From positions 310,001-374,000 of the forward strand of contig JAGBEO010000013.1 of NCBI GenBank assembly GCA_017936885.1: a stretch of DNA of 64,000 nucleotides, written 5' to 3'. Position numbers and translations under genes: made by a program. The notes beneath the pieces are model-generated. The model saw only the letters and a program-made list of their open reading frames with translations, was not told the origin of the DNA and made no database searches. This stretch comes from Lachnospiraceae bacterium (GTDB taxonomy: Bacteria; Bacillota; Clostridia; Lachnospirales; Lachnospiraceae). Positions within the stretch are counted from its first letter, which is position 1; every line of letters begins with the position of its first letter. Below, piece after piece: positions 52,998 through 62,777 of this stretch.

Positions 52998-54014
52998 CTA
53001 CTCTTCGTCCCACGGCAACAGCGGATTCTCAATCTTCTTATCACGAAGCATCAGATTCTCCACCGCCTGTTTCGCAGGCTGTCCGTCAAATAACACCGCA
53101 TTAACCTGCTCTATAATCGGAAGCTGCACATTGTATTTTCTGGAAAGTCCCATGGCAGCTTTAGCAGAATACACACCTTCCACTACCATCTTCACTTCAT
53201 CCATTGCCTGTTCCATCGTATATCCCTTACCGATCAGAATCCCGGCGCGTCTGTTGCGGGAATGCATGGACGCACAGGTTACGATCAGATCACCAATACC
53301 TGTCAGTCCTGAGAATGTTTCAACCTTGCCGCCCATAGCCATGCCGAGTCTGGCAATCTCTGAAATGCCCCTGGTGATCAAAGCGGCCTTGGTATTATCA
53401 CCGAATCCCAATCCGTCCGCAATACCGGCTGCCAGCGCCACCACATTCTTAAGCGCCGCTCCCAATTCAATTCCAAGCACATCAGGACTGATATAGACGC
53501 GGAATACTTCATTCATAAAAATATTCTGTAAATACTCTGCTGTTGCCTTCTTCTTAGCACCTACAACGATAGTGGTCGGAATGCCTCTTCCTACTTCCTC
53601 TGCGTGAGAAGGACCCGATAGTACCGCCACTTCCGCCTGCGGAATCTCTTCTTCTATAATCTGGGAAAGAGTCATCAATGTATTCTCTTCCACACCTTTC
53701 GCTACATTGACAATAATCTGTCCGTCTTTCACATAATGTGCCATATTGTGTGAAGTACTTCTCGTATATGGAGAAGGCACTGCTAGCACAAGTACATCCT
53801 TATCTTTAACAGAAGCCTCCAGATCTGTAGTAAATTCCATATCATCCGGCAGTTTGACTCCCGGCAGCTTGTCTTTATGCTCATGTTCTTTCTTAAGCAT
53901 CTCTATTTCAGATTCAATCACGGACCATACAGTAACCTTATGTCCGTTTTTATAAAGCAGAAGCGCTAATGCTGTTCCCCAGCTTCCTGCCCCAATCACA
54001 CTAATATTTGCCAT
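52998..54014 (-). CDS. gpsA: Glycerol-3-phosphate dehydrogenase [NAD(P)+]
   Basis: Makes sn-glycerol-3-phosphate for phospholipids. 338 residues with the NAD fingerprint ISVIGAGSWGTALALLLYKN, VLAVPSPYTRSTSHNM, VLSGPSHAEEVGRGIPTT, the catalytic Lys region ELGAALKNVVALAAGIADGL, and NTKAALITRGISEIARLG. It closes the der-plsY-gpsA operon, the usual order in this family, and supplies the substrate for PlsY. Confidence 0.97.
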   Translation of the reverse strand: MANISVIGAGSWGTALALLLYKNGHKVTVWSVIESEIEMLKKEHEHKDKLPGVKLPDDMEFTTDLEASVKDKDVLVLAVPSPYTRSTSHNMAHYVKDGQIIVNVAKGVEENTLMTLSQIIEEEIPQAEVAVLSGPSHAEEVGRGIPTTIVVGAKKKATAEYLQNIFMNEVFRVYISPDVLGIELGAALKNVVALAAGIADGLGFGDNTKAALITRGISEIARLGMAMGGKVETFSGLTGIGDLIVTCASMHSRNRRAGILIGKGYTMEQAMDEVKMVVEGVYSAKAAMGLSRKYNVQLPIIEQVNAVLFDGQPAKQAVENLMLRDKKIENPLLPWDEE

Positions 54015-54040
54015 CCTAATACCATACCTTTCTGTTGTCC

Positions 54041-54709
54041 TTATTTGTTTTCCTGATCTTTGGATGCATCACTCTTATGAGTCAGATAAGTCTTTCTCTC
54101 CGTACCGCTTAACAGTCTCTTAATATTCTCTCTGTGCTTATAATATGCCATAATCGTAAGCAGTCCTGCGACTACATACATCTCAATCAGCAAAGGCTGG
54201 GACATGCCAAAGACTCCGTTTTGTCCCAACAGAATAAGTTCAATGAGAAATCCGGCATATACTAACAAGGAACCCAAAGATACATAATGGGTAATAAAGA
54301 AAGCTCCGAAAAACAATACAACGCCTACCGGAATCAAATATGGATGAAATGCAAGAATCAATCCGGCTGTTGCTGCAATTCCTTTGCCGCCTTTAAATTT
54401 CAAATAAAAAGGAAAGTTATGTCCAAGAATAGCGCCTGCCGCCGCATACATTTTCAACAGATATACCATATTCGGATGGGAATCCCTGAAAAGCAGATTC
54501 GTCACAACAATTGCCAGAATACACTTTAAAATATCTCCCAAAAGTACCAAAAGTCCGGCTTTCGTACCCAGCACGCGCATGGTATTCGTCGTACCCGCAT
54601 TGCCGCTTCCGTAATTTCTGATATCGATTCCGTGTAATCTTCCATAAATATAAGCGGTCTGAAACAAACCAAACACATATCCGATCGCAAGACAAATTAT
54701 CCGTTCCAC
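54041..54709 (-). CDS. plsY: Acyl-phosphate:glycerol-3-phosphate acyltransferase
   Basis: Adds the first acyl chain in phospholipid synthesis. 222 residues, with about five membrane helices and the PlsY motifs NYGSGNAGTTNTMRVLG, GHNFPFYLKFKGGKGIAATA and a charged C-terminus (GTERKTYLTHKSDASKDQEN). It starts 1 bp after the der stop and lies 26 bp before gpsA. Confidence 0.95.
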   Translation of the reverse strand: MERIICLAIGYVFGLFQTAYIYGRLHGIDIRNYGSGNAGTTNTMRVLGTKAGLLVLLGDILKCILAIVVTNLLFRDSHPNMVYLLKMYAAAGAILGHNFPFYLKFKGGKGIAATAGLILAFHPYLIPVGVVLFFGAFFITHYVSLGSLLVYAGFLIELILLGQNGVFGMSQPLLIEMYVVAGLLTIMAYYKHRENIKRLLSGTERKTYLTHKSDASKDQENK

Positions 54710-54710
54710 T

Positions 54711-56048
54711 TTACTTGTTTTCCTTTCTCTCTCTGATAATAAATTTAAGCGGTGTTCCTACAAAACCAAAGGTATCCCTGATCTGATTCTCCAGATATCT
54801 GGTATAGGAGAAATGCATCAGTTCCTTATCATTGACAAAGATAACAAACGTCGGCGGCTTAACAGCAACCTGCGTGATGTAATAAAGCCTCAGTCTCTTG
54901 CCCTTATCAGACGGCGGCTGCTGCATTGCCACTGCCTCTGTCATGATCTCATTCAAGACACCGGTTGCCACACGCATGGAATGATTCTCATTCACCGCAT
55001 CTATCATGTCATACAGCTTCGGCAGTCTCTGCCCTGTCAGTGCCGAGATAAACATAATCTCCGCATAACTCATAAAGGATAATACCTGTCTGACTTTCTG
55101 GGTAAACTCTTTCACTGTCTTATCATTTTTCTCAATCGCATCCCATTTGTTCACGGCAATAATAATCGCCTTACCTCTGTCATGGGCAATACCCGCAATC
55201 TTGGCATCCTGCTCAGTCACACCCTCCGTGGCATCAATCACAAGCACTATAATATCCGCACGTTCTACTGCCGCCACGGTACGAATGATCATGTACCGCT
55301 CCAGTTCCTCTTTGATTTTATTCTTTCTGCGAAGTCCTGCCGTATCAATAAAGACATAATCCTTGCCATTATGTCTGATCTCCGTGTCTATGGCATCCCT
55401 GGTAGTTCCCGCAATATCAGACACAATCACTCGATTCTCGCCGATCAGCTTATTGATGATGGATGATTTTCCTACATTCGGCTTTCCTACAATCGCTACT
55501 TTGATTCTCTCATCCTCTTCTTCCGCTGCCGCCTCCTTGTCAAAATAAGAAGTCACTTCATCTAACAGTTCTCCGAAGCCCAGACGATTGACAGAAGAAA
55601 TCGGATACGGCTCTCCAATACCCAAATTATAAAATTCATAGACATCCGCCATATATTTTTGAAAGCTGTCCACTTTATTAACGGCAAGCACTACCGGCTT
55701 CCTGGAACGGCGCAGCATATCTGCCACCTTGGAATCCGCATCCACCAGCCCCTGTTTGACATCCACCAGAAAAATAATCACATCCGCCGTGTCAATAGCG
55801 ATCTGTGCCTGTTCCCTCATCTGGGAAAGAATAATGTCTTTGCTGTCCGGCTCAATACCACCGGTATCAATCAGGGTAAAATTCATGTCCAGCCAGCTTA
55901 TATCCGCATAGATCCTGTCTCGCGTGATACCCGGCGTATCCTTCACAATTGATATATTTTCACCGGCCAAAGCGTTAAACAGTGTAGATTTTCCTACATT
56001 CGGCCGCCCTACCACTGCTACAATCGGCTTGGATTTTCTTTTACTCAT
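54711..56048 (-). CDS. der: Ribosome-assembly GTPase Der (EngA)
   Basis: 445 residues with two tandem GTPase domains: first P-loop [20 protein letters not shown] with [11 protein letters not shown] and NKVDSF, second P-loop [20 protein letters not shown] with [20 protein letters not shown] and [10 protein letters not shown], followed by the C-terminal KH-like domain with [21 protein letters not shown]. This is diagnostic of Der, needed for 50S subunit maturation. First gene of the operon with plsY and gpsA. Confidence 0.97.
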   Translation of the reverse strand: MSKRKSKPIVAVVGRPNVGKSTLFNALAGENISIVKDTPGITRDRIYADISWLDMNFTLIDTGGIEPDSKDIILSQMREQAQIAIDTADVIIFLVDVKQGLVDADSKVADMLRRSRKPVVLAVNKVDSFQKYMADVYEFYNLGIGEPYPISSVNRLGFGELLDEVTSYFDKEAAAEEEDERIKVAIVGKPNVGKSSIINKLIGENRVIVSDIAGTTRDAIDTEIRHNGKDYVFIDTAGLRRKNKIKEELERYMIIRTVAAVERADIIVLVIDATEGVTEQDAKIAGIAHDRGKAIIIAVNKWDAIEKNDKTVKEFTQKVRQVLSFMSYAEIMFISALTGQRLPKLYDMIDAVNENHSMRVATGVLNEIMTEAVAMQQPPSDKGKRLRLYYITQVAVKPPTFVIFVNDKELMHFSYTRYLENQIRDTFGFVGTPLKFIIRERKENK

Positions 56049-56193
56049 ACAAACTCCATTTCACTATATAAACCTTAAGTTCCTTAAACATTTCACACTA
56101 ATTACATCCGCTTGATTTTACAATATCCGTCCCCACTTGTAAAGTCTTTTGCACGTTGTAGCGTTCTATGATTTCTATTTTACTAGAATTTTC

Positions 56194-56222
56194 TTGACGT
56201 GTCACTAGCATAATGATATAAA
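56194..56222 (+). promoter_or_regulatory. sigma-A promoter of the PRPP-synthetase-like gene
   Basis: TTGACG, 17 bp, TATAAA, about 39 bp before the ATG, with a GGGAGG ribosome binding site in between. Confidence 0.75.
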
Positions 56223-56260
56223 ATAAATGACGCAGCAAGATAATACTAAGGGAGGTCATT

Positions 56261-57454
56261 ATGCCTAATACAGAACAACTGGAACATTCTATGCCGGTGG
56301 CACCGATCAAACTGCTGACTACCCGATCTGCCCTGCCATTAGCACACAAAGTCAACAATTATCTCGTAGATTTCCGTAAAACGCTTAACAACAACGTTAA
56401 AACGGACCCTGCTTTTCACGGCTATATGGAAGACAATTATATGATGGAGGTAGATTGTCCAAGATTCGGAACCGGTGAAGCCAAAGCAGTTCTCCACGAT
56501 TCTGTAAGAGGTAAAGATGTTTTCATTCTGGTAGATGTATGCAATCACAGCATCACCTATACTATGAACGGCTATACGAATCATATGTCTCCCGATGACC
56601 ACTATCAGGATTTAAAAAGAATCATATCTGCCATCAACGGTAAGGCACACCGCATCAATGTTATCATGCCTTTTTTGTATGAGGGCAGACAGCATAAAAG
56701 AAACGGAAGGGAGTCTTTGGACTGCGCCTATGCAATTAAAGAATTGATGGATATGGGGGTATCCAATTTCATCACTTTCGATGCCCACGATCCCAGAGTG
56801 CAGAATTCTGTCCCGATCAAGGGTTTTGATAATTTCACACCGCCTTATCAGTTCATTCGTTCTCTGCTGCGCATTGAGAAGGATCTGATCATTGATAAGG
56901 AGCACACAATCGTAATCAGTCCCGACGAGGGAGCTTTGGACAGAGCAGTCTACTTCGCTAACGTGCTGGGTGTAGACACCGGTATGTTTTACAAACGACG
57001 TGACTATTCTACCATCGTAAACGGTAAGAATCCCATCGTTGCACACGAGTTCTTAGGTGACAATATAGACGGTAAAGATGTCATCGTTATCGATGATATG
57101 ATTTCCTCCGGCGGCAGCATGATCGACACGGCCAAACAGCTGAAGAAAATGAATGCCAAGCGCGTCTTTATCTGCTGTACTTTCGGTCTGTTTACCGATG
57201 GTCTGGCTGCCTTTGATGATGCGTATGAGAAATGCTATTTTGATAAGATTGTGACCACCAATCTCTGTTACAGACCTCCTATGCTTTATGAAAAACCTTA
57301 TTATGTAGAGGCTGATATGAGTAAATTTATTGCATCCATCATTGATTTTATGAATCATGATGCATCCATGGCTAACATCTACACACCTACCGATAAAATT
57401 CATCAAATACTTGCCAAGTATAACAACCGCGAAATGAGCGGTCTGGATATTTAA
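56261..57454 (+). CDS. Ribose-phosphate pyrophosphokinase homologue (PRPP synthetase-like), long form
   Basis: The product resembles PRPP synthetase: GKDVFILVDVCNHSITYTMN (ATP-side loop), HRINVIMPFLYEGRQHKRNG, FITFDAHDPRVQNSVP (the metal His-Asp pair), VISPDEGALDRAVYFANVL, and the PRPP-binding loop VIVIDDMISSGGSMIDTAKQ. It has 397 residues against about 315 for ordinary Prs: the N-terminus is longer (MPNTEQLEHSMPVAPIKLLT) and the C-terminus carries about 40 extra residues. It may be the organism's PRPP synthetase or a specialised second form. Single-gene unit with a good promoter and terminator. Confidence 0.85.
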   Translation: MPNTEQLEHSMPVAPIKLLTTRSALPLAHKVNNYLVDFRKTLNNNVKTDPAFHGYMEDNYMMEVDCPRFGTGEAKAVLHDSVRGKDVFILVDVCNHSITYTMNGYTNHMSPDDHYQDLKRIISAINGKAHRINVIMPFLYEGRQHKRNGRESLDCAYAIKELMDMGVSNFITFDAHDPRVQNSVPIKGFDNFTPPYQFIRSLLRIEKDLIIDKEHTIVISPDEGALDRAVYFANVLGVDTGMFYKRRDYSTIVNGKNPIVAHEFLGDNIDGKDVIVIDDMISSGGSMIDTAKQLKKMNAKRVFICCTFGLFTDGLAAFDDAYEKCYFDKIVTTNLCYRPPMLYEKPYYVEADMSKFIASIIDFMNHDASMANIYTPTDKIHQILAKYNNREMSGLDI

Positions 57455-57501
57455 CTTACATAGTATTGAGACAATACACCTCGAATTACATTGCCATTGA
57501 A

Positions 57502-57535
57502 AACCCCGGCTCTTCAAAGAACCGGGGCTTATTTA
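57502..57535 (+). terminator. Terminator behind the PRPP-synthetase-like gene
   Basis: CCCCGG-CTCTTCAAAGAA-CCGGGG is a strong GC stem (further A-T pairs inside), followed by CTTATTTATT. Confidence 0.8.
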
Positions 57536-57586
57536 TTAATCGGCTTTGATGAATAATGTTAAGACATTATCCCATCGTTTGATATA

Positions 57587-60307
57587 TTATTTAGCAAGCG
57601 GAAATGTCAAATAGACTTTGAACAGATCTCCGTCTAACCGGATCTCAAAAGTACCTTTCTGCGCTTCCGTCAGATTCTTGGCGATGGAAAGTCCGAGTCC
57701 ACTTCCTTCCGTCGTCCGGGACACATCCCCTCTGATAAACCGCTCCGTCAATTCATCCGGATTGCAATTCAGCGCTGATGCCGAAATATTCTTGATCGAT
57801 ATCTCAATGCTGTCATCGTTATCCTGCAGACTGTCGATAGTCACATAGACTCTTGTACCTGTCATGGCGTATTTATAGATATTGTTAAACAAATTCTCCA
57901 TCACGCGCCATATTCTGCGGCTGTCTGCTTCGATCACGCTGTTTTGTACGTTCACATTCATAACGGTGGTCAGATTCTTCTGCTCAAACTTCTCGGAGAA
58001 CTCACCTATCGTCTGATTCATCAGCTCCGTCACATTGATCCGTTCAAAATTCAGACTGATATTACCGGAAGAAATCTTGCTTGCCTCCACCAGATCATCC
58101 GTCAGTTGTTTCAGACGCTGGGATTTTTCATCCAATACCTTAATATAATTCTGCACCTTTTCATTCTCTACATGCTCTCTCTTGATGAGATCCACATAGT
58201 TGATGATGGAGGTGAGCGGCGTCTTGATATCGTGGGAAACGTTGGTGATCAGATCTGCTTTCATGCGTTCATCCTTCATACTGATCTCCACCGCATCTTT
58301 GATGCCTTTGCCGATACTGTTGACGGAATTGGCCAGTGTCAGGTTATCACCATGCAGATTGGTTATTTCTACCTGATGCTCCAATTCTCCTGAGGCGATG
58401 GTTTCAATTCCCTCTACGATTCCCTGGCGTTCTTTGGCATCTCTGTAGAACAGAATACCTACCGCTGCGTCAACAAAGAGCACAACGATCACGGGAAGCC
58501 AGGAACCGGCTGTCTCTATTTCCCATACTACCATCATGAGATTAAAGAATAAGAAAATCCCGTAAGGCACCCATGTCCGGATAACAATGTTACCGTTATC
58601 ATATACTTTCCACGCAAATTCTTTTAATTTACAGCACAATCTGCGCAGATAGCTGTTCTTCCATAATGCCTTTGCCCTCATTCTTCTCACCAGACTGTAG
58701 AAGAAGAACATAACCACTATGTCAGCGGCGAATGTTCCGGCTACCAATAGGATCTTAAACCACTGTTCGTATACGACTTCACCGTAGGATAAAGATAAGA
58801 CATGGATATCCGCCAGTTCCAATACAACGATCAGGATCCATACCGCCAGCACTGCCACACCGAAGGCAATAAGCGCTGCCGCTTCCGTAGGTATTCTGTC
58901 GAAAGCATTCAGTCGAATACAAGCTTCTCCGTTCGCATCCACATCTCTGCCCGTAAAAATAATCTGATAGATGAACAGACACAGATATAAGATACCTGCC
59001 ACAATCGCCACGATGATCCACTGCCAGAAGTACGGCAGATAATTGCGGAAGCCTGCCGCTCCCTGTGTAAAGGCATCGCTGACCGGATAATCCGTATCCA
59101 CACCGATCCATATCTTGACAGTTTCCGGGTATGCATAGTCATATTCCTGAAGTATCTTGCGAATCGTTGTTTCTTCAATAGAAGTATTGGTTCGATATAC
59201 CATCTCCGACGGGCTGTAATAGATATATTTGTCTGATGCGAATCCGTTTTCAGTTATATCCCCTATTCCCATCATTGCTTCCAATATGTTCTCTTCTTCG
59301 TCCCCGTCCAGATTACTGTAGAACTGCGTATTCTCTCCTACCGTCTTGGCAATCAGATATCTCACATTGGAATTTTCTTTACTGTAATAGTCTCCATATT
59401 CCAAGTATTCGTTATAATTGTAGGATAAACTTTTGGCAGCATTTTCTACATTTTCACACAGGTTATAATATAAGTCCCAATCAGAAACATATTCTTCCAG
59501 ATTTTTCTCTTCCGCGGTCTTATAGCGGTTAATCAGAATATCATGGGAATATACCGGCGCATAATCAGAATCGTAAGATGCGTCTCCCTCTGTTACTTCC
59601 AGTGTAATCTCCTCTGTAGCGGAAACTGCTTGATCATTGTCCCCAACAGACAGATATCCCTCCACAAAACCATCATATTCCTGCGGATCAGAGTTATCAT
59701 AATTCTCTACCCATAGCTGGTTGGCAGACACATCATTTACAAAGGTATAGCTTCCGATATCGGATTTTAAGTAATTGGCATCGGAAGTATTGTAATACTT
59801 GCTCTGCGGATCTATGATCGTCACTCTTGTCCGATCCGATAAGAACTGACCCGCCTGCTGTTCTGTCATATCCGTAGTTGTATACTCAAAACCATAATTT
59901 GCCCATTTCAGCAAATCCTCCAGATGATACTCCGCTGTCACATACTGCTCCGGCAGACCGACATCTCGGTAATTGTAGGCAGTGACATCCACTATTTTGC
60001 TGCCGTCAAACACACCGTCTGTTTCCAACTGGCTGCTTACGACGCCATAGCGGATGATATCAGCCACCGCATATCCGAAAATAGTGCCGAATAAATCCGA
60101 ATCCTCATATTCTTTATTCTGATCAGAGGAATCCAGCATGTAACTTCCACCGGATCGAAAGCCCTGAATCCGCACTGTAGAACCGATCACTACCACAAAT
60201 ATGGAAAGCGCCATAACTGCCAGCGACACGTGCTGTAAAAAGCGCATAAATGTCCGAAATCCGTTTTTAGCTTTTTTAGGCTTTTGCTCTTTTCCTTCTT
60301 TTCCCAT
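57587..60307 (-). CDS. Membrane sensor histidine kinase of an OmpR-type two-component system
   Basis: 906 residues. One N-terminal membrane helix (about 24-48), a large outer region of about 370 residues, then several membrane helices (about 425-625), a HAMP-like segment, HisKA with NVSHDIKTPLTSIINYVDL, and a HATPase with N-box MENLFNNIYKYA and G2 EGSGLGLSIAKN. The G1 box lacks the DxGxG, which is normal for this clostridial VanS-like branch. Its 906 residues are longer than usual because of the outer domain, which probably senses a cell-envelope signal. It follows its response regulator by 47 bp. Confidence 0.93.
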   Translation of the reverse strand: MGKEGKEQKPKKAKNGFRTFMRFLQHVSLAVMALSIFVVVIGSTVRIQGFRSGGSYMLDSSDQNKEYEDSDLFGTIFGYAVADIIRYGVVSSQLETDGVFDGSKIVDVTAYNYRDVGLPEQYVTAEYHLEDLLKWANYGFEYTTTDMTEQQAGQFLSDRTRVTIIDPQSKYYNTSDANYLKSDIGSYTFVNDVSANQLWVENYDNSDPQEYDGFVEGYLSVGDNDQAVSATEEITLEVTEGDASYDSDYAPVYSHDILINRYKTAEEKNLEEYVSDWDLYYNLCENVENAAKSLSYNYNEYLEYGDYYSKENSNVRYLIAKTVGENTQFYSNLDGDEEENILEAMMGIGDITENGFASDKYIYYSPSEMVYRTNTSIEETTIRKILQEYDYAYPETVKIWIGVDTDYPVSDAFTQGAAGFRNYLPYFWQWIIVAIVAGILYLCLFIYQIIFTGRDVDANGEACIRLNAFDRIPTEAAALIAFGVAVLAVWILIVVLELADIHVLSLSYGEVVYEQWFKILLVAGTFAADIVVMFFFYSLVRRMRAKALWKNSYLRRLCCKLKEFAWKVYDNGNIVIRTWVPYGIFLFFNLMMVVWEIETAGSWLPVIVVLFVDAAVGILFYRDAKERQGIVEGIETIASGELEHQVEITNLHGDNLTLANSVNSIGKGIKDAVEISMKDERMKADLITNVSHDIKTPLTSIINYVDLIKREHVENEKVQNYIKVLDEKSQRLKQLTDDLVEASKISSGNISLNFERINVTELMNQTIGEFSEKFEQKNLTTVMNVNVQNSVIEADSRRIWRVMENLFNNIYKYAMTGTRVYVTIDSLQDNDDSIEISIKNISASALNCNPDELTERFIRGDVSRTTEGSGLGLSIAKNLTEAQKGTFEIRLDGDLFKVYLTFPLAK

Positions 60308-60354
60308 CTTTTCTCCATCCTTACATCTTTTTGCTGCTTATCCTTGCCGCCTGT

Positions 60355-61047
60355 CTATTGCTTCTCAACCTTATATCCGACGCCCCACACTACTTTAAGA
60401 TATCTGGGTTCCTTCGGATTGATCTCAATCTTCTCGCGGATATGTCTGATATGCACCGCCACCGTATTGTCGGCACCGATGGCTTCCTCATTCCAGATAC
60501 TTTCATAAATCTGGTCAATCGAGAATACTCTGCCGCAATTCTTCACAAGCAGTAATAAAATATTGTATTCGATCGGCGTCAGCTTCACGCTCTCACCGTC
60601 TACCGTCACTTCCTTGGTATCATCGTTGATACACAAGCCGCCCACCTGGAAAAGCGCATTATTTTCCGTATTGAGATTCCCCAGCGTGGTGTACCTGCGC
60701 AGGTTGGACTTAACTCTTGCCACCAGTTCCAACGGATTAAAGGGCTTTGTAATATAGTCGTCAGCACCGATGTTAAGTCCCAAAATCTTATCACTGTCCT
60801 CTGACTTGGCAGACAAAAAGATGATCGGGATGCTGGAATACTCCCTGATTTTCAGTGTCGCATGAATACCGTCCAGCTTCGGCATCATAATGTCTATCAG
60901 AAGCAGATGAATCTGCTGCTCCTTCAAAACCTTGATCGCCTGCTCTCCGTCATATGCCTTGTAGATTGTGTACCCTTCCTGCAACAGATAAATCTCGATC
61001 GCATCCACAATTTCCTTATCGTCATCACATACCAGAATATTCGCCAT
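60355..61047 (-). CDS. OmpR-family response regulator
   Basis: A 230-residue DNA-binding regulator: receiver domain with ILVCDDDKEIVDAIEIYLLQ, LLLIDIMMPKLDGIHATLKI (phospho-Asp), IIFLSAKSEDSDKIL and YITKPFNPLE, then a winged-helix Trans_reg_C with KLTPIEYNILLLLVKN, DQIYESIWNEEAIGADNTVA and VHIRHIREKIE. Co-transcribed with and upstream of the 906-residue kinase. Its targets cannot be read from the sequence. Confidence 0.95.
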   Translation of the reverse strand: MANILVCDDDKEIVDAIEIYLLQEGYTIYKAYDGEQAIKVLKEQQIHLLLIDIMMPKLDGIHATLKIREYSSIPIIFLSAKSEDSDKILGLNIGADDYITKPFNPLELVARVKSNLRRYTTLGNLNTENNALFQVGGLCINDDTKEVTVDGESVKLTPIEYNILLLLVKNCGRVFSIDQIYESIWNEEAIGADNTVAVHIRHIREKIEINPKEPRYLKVVWGVGYKVEKQ

Positions 61048-61173
61048 GTTTTCACCTCTTTCGTAACTTGGATAATACTATTAAAACAAAGAAACCTAAA
61101 GGAAAAGATGGGAAAATCTTTAAAGTTTTCTTAAGGTTCCAATTACGATTATCCAAGCTATCCTTATCATCCT

Positions 61174-62043
61174 TTATAATAATCCTAAAAATGCTCCCAA
61201 ATTTCCTCTCTTCCCCTGACTTGCCCGATGGGAAAAGAGATATTCACTGTTGTGGCAGGTACACAGGTCTGTTACCTGAATCTGCTCTGGCAATATCCCT
61301 GCCTCTGTCAGAATGATTTCATTGGCACGCCACAGATTCAACTGATACTTGCCACCGCCTTTCGGGGTCAGAATTTCCTGCGCCTGCCCCGGTTTCCGGA
61401 ATTCTTTCAGGAATGCCTCCGCCACATCTTCGCTGACTTCATAACAAGCCTGACAGATGGAAGGTCCGATCGCCGCCACAAGATCTTCGGCTCTCGTGCC
61501 ATAGACCTCTTTCATCTTCTCTACCACGCACCGACCCATACGGGCAACTGTCCCCCGCCATCCGGAATGTGCCAGACCGATGGCTTTATTCTTCGTATCC
61601 ACGAAATATAAAGGCACGCAATCTGCATAGAAGGTTGCAAGCACCAGACCCGGCTCGTCCGTCAGCAGCCCGTCTATGTCCGTGTAATCCTTAGGCGTTA
61701 CAATGCCTTTGCCGCCGTCGCTGCGCGTTACGATCCTGAGATTGGTGGTGTGGGTCTGATCGGAACAGACAATGTCCTCCGGCTGACATCCAAGAACCCC
61801 GGCAATCCGTCTGAAATTTTCATCCACGGCCTCTTTCCGGTCCCCTCTCGTATAGCTTAGATTCATACTGCTGTAGATACCCTCACTGACGCCACCGACT
61901 CTTGTAGAAAAGAGATGGCGCACAAGCCCGGTTTCTTCCAGTAGGGGAAAGGTCAGATATTCCACTTCTCCTGCCCGGTTCTGTTTCATCTGCATTCTGC
62001 TGTTATGTTTGTATAAATCTCTGAATTCTGTTTTACTATCCAT
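61174..62043 (-). CDS. pgeF: Peptidoglycan editing factor / multicopper-like laccase-domain protein (YfiH)
   Basis: 289 residues with YfiH/PgeF motifs: EYLTFPLLEETGLVRHLFST, CSDQTHTTNLRIVTRS, YADCVPLYFVDTKNKAIGLA, HSGWRGTVARMGR and SICQACYEVSEDVAEAF, with C-terminal DLCTCHNSEYLFSHRA. The conserved His-Cys-His site is intact. PgeF removes wrongly incorporated residues from peptidoglycan precursors. Upstream, 40 bp away, is yraN. The first residues (MDSKTEFRDLYK) are variable; start at 62043. Confidence 0.9.
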   Translation of the reverse strand: MDSKTEFRDLYKHNSRMQMKQNRAGEVEYLTFPLLEETGLVRHLFSTRVGGVSEGIYSSMNLSYTRGDRKEAVDENFRRIAGVLGCQPEDIVCSDQTHTTNLRIVTRSDGGKGIVTPKDYTDIDGLLTDEPGLVLATFYADCVPLYFVDTKNKAIGLAHSGWRGTVARMGRCVVEKMKEVYGTRAEDLVAAIGPSICQACYEVSEDVAEAFLKEFRKPGQAQEILTPKGGGKYQLNLWRANEIILTEAGILPEQIQVTDLCTCHNSEYLFSHRASQGKRGNLGAFLGLL

Positions 62044-62083
62044 TCTGCTGATTTCTGTTCCTCTCTGTTTTATAATTTCAAAT

Positions 62084-62443
62084 TTATCTCATACTGATAT
62101 AGTCAAACGCATCTTTGATCCACTCTACCCTGTCTGCCTCAACGGCAACCACGTCAAAGCGGATCGGTGTATCTTCCGTACAGTGATGTAGCATTCTGTA
62201 ATAATCCGCAACCCGGCAGATCTTCTTCTGCTTCGTAAACCCGACCGCTTCCGCAGCACTGCCTTTGCTATTACTGCTTCTGTATTTTACTTCAAAAAAA
62301 ACAAGGTACTCCCCGTCATAACCGATCAGATCGATTTCCCCCTGTCGGCAGCGGAAGTTCTGTTCTTTCATTTTAATACCCTTTGATACCAAATAGGCAC
62401 AGACCTGTTGTTCCTTCTGTGCCCCTGTTTGCCTGTTATTCAT
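62084..62443 (-). CDS. yraN: YraN family (UPF0102) nuclease-fold protein
   Basis: 119 residues with the restriction-like core of YraN: AYLVSKGIKMKEQNFRC, RQGEIDLIGYDGEYLVFFEV, KYRSSNSKGSAAEAVGFTKQ and KKICRVADYYRM. The E..D...E.K residues are in place. The family is widely conserved, and its substrate is unclear. It lies 24 bp behind the FlhB-like gene, probably in the same transcript. Confidence 0.93.
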   Translation of the reverse strand: MNNRQTGAQKEQQVCAYLVSKGIKMKEQNFRCRQGEIDLIGYDGEYLVFFEVKYRSSNSKGSAAEAVGFTKQKKICRVADYYRMLHHCTEDTPIRFDVVAVEADRVEWIKDAFDYISMR

Positions 62444-62467
62444 CTGTCCGTTTCGCTTTCCTCTTTT

Positions 62468-62764
62468 TTACTTCGCAGAAGCCATCTTCGCCTTGATCTT
62501 ATCCATGGAATCTACGAAAATAAGGATCTCCGCTACCACTTCATACAATTCCGGCGGTATCATATCACCTATCTCTAAGCGCGACAGTGTCTCTGCCAGT
62601 TTATCGTCCCTGTGAACCGGCACATCTGCCTCTTTGGCTTTCTCTATGATGCGTTCCGCCAGCGCTCCTTTACCGGAAGCAATGACTCTCGGCGCCTCCT
62701 CGGAAGGATCATACTCTAACGCGATCGCCTGTTTCGGCTTTTTATTCTTATCCTCCTGCATCAT
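62468..62764 (-). CDS. FlhB C-terminal-like protein (FlhX/YlqH type)
   Basis: 98 residues that match only the cytoplasmic C-terminal domain of the flagellar export switch FlhB: AIALEYDPSEEAPRVIASGK, then RIIEKAKEADVPVHRDDKLA, TLSRLEIGDMIPPELYEVVA and EILIFVDSMDK. The autocleavage motif NPTH is absent, as in the stand-alone FlhX/YlqH proteins of Firmicutes. Such proteins may modulate flagellar export. The GGAGGAGGATCAC site is strong. It is 13 bp behind the FliK-like gene. Confidence 0.88.
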   Translation of the reverse strand: MMQEDKNKKPKQAIALEYDPSEEAPRVIASGKGALAERIIEKAKEADVPVHRDDKLAETLSRLEIGDMIPPELYEVVAEILIFVDSMDKIKAKMASAK

Positions 62765-62777
62765 GTGATCCTCCTCC

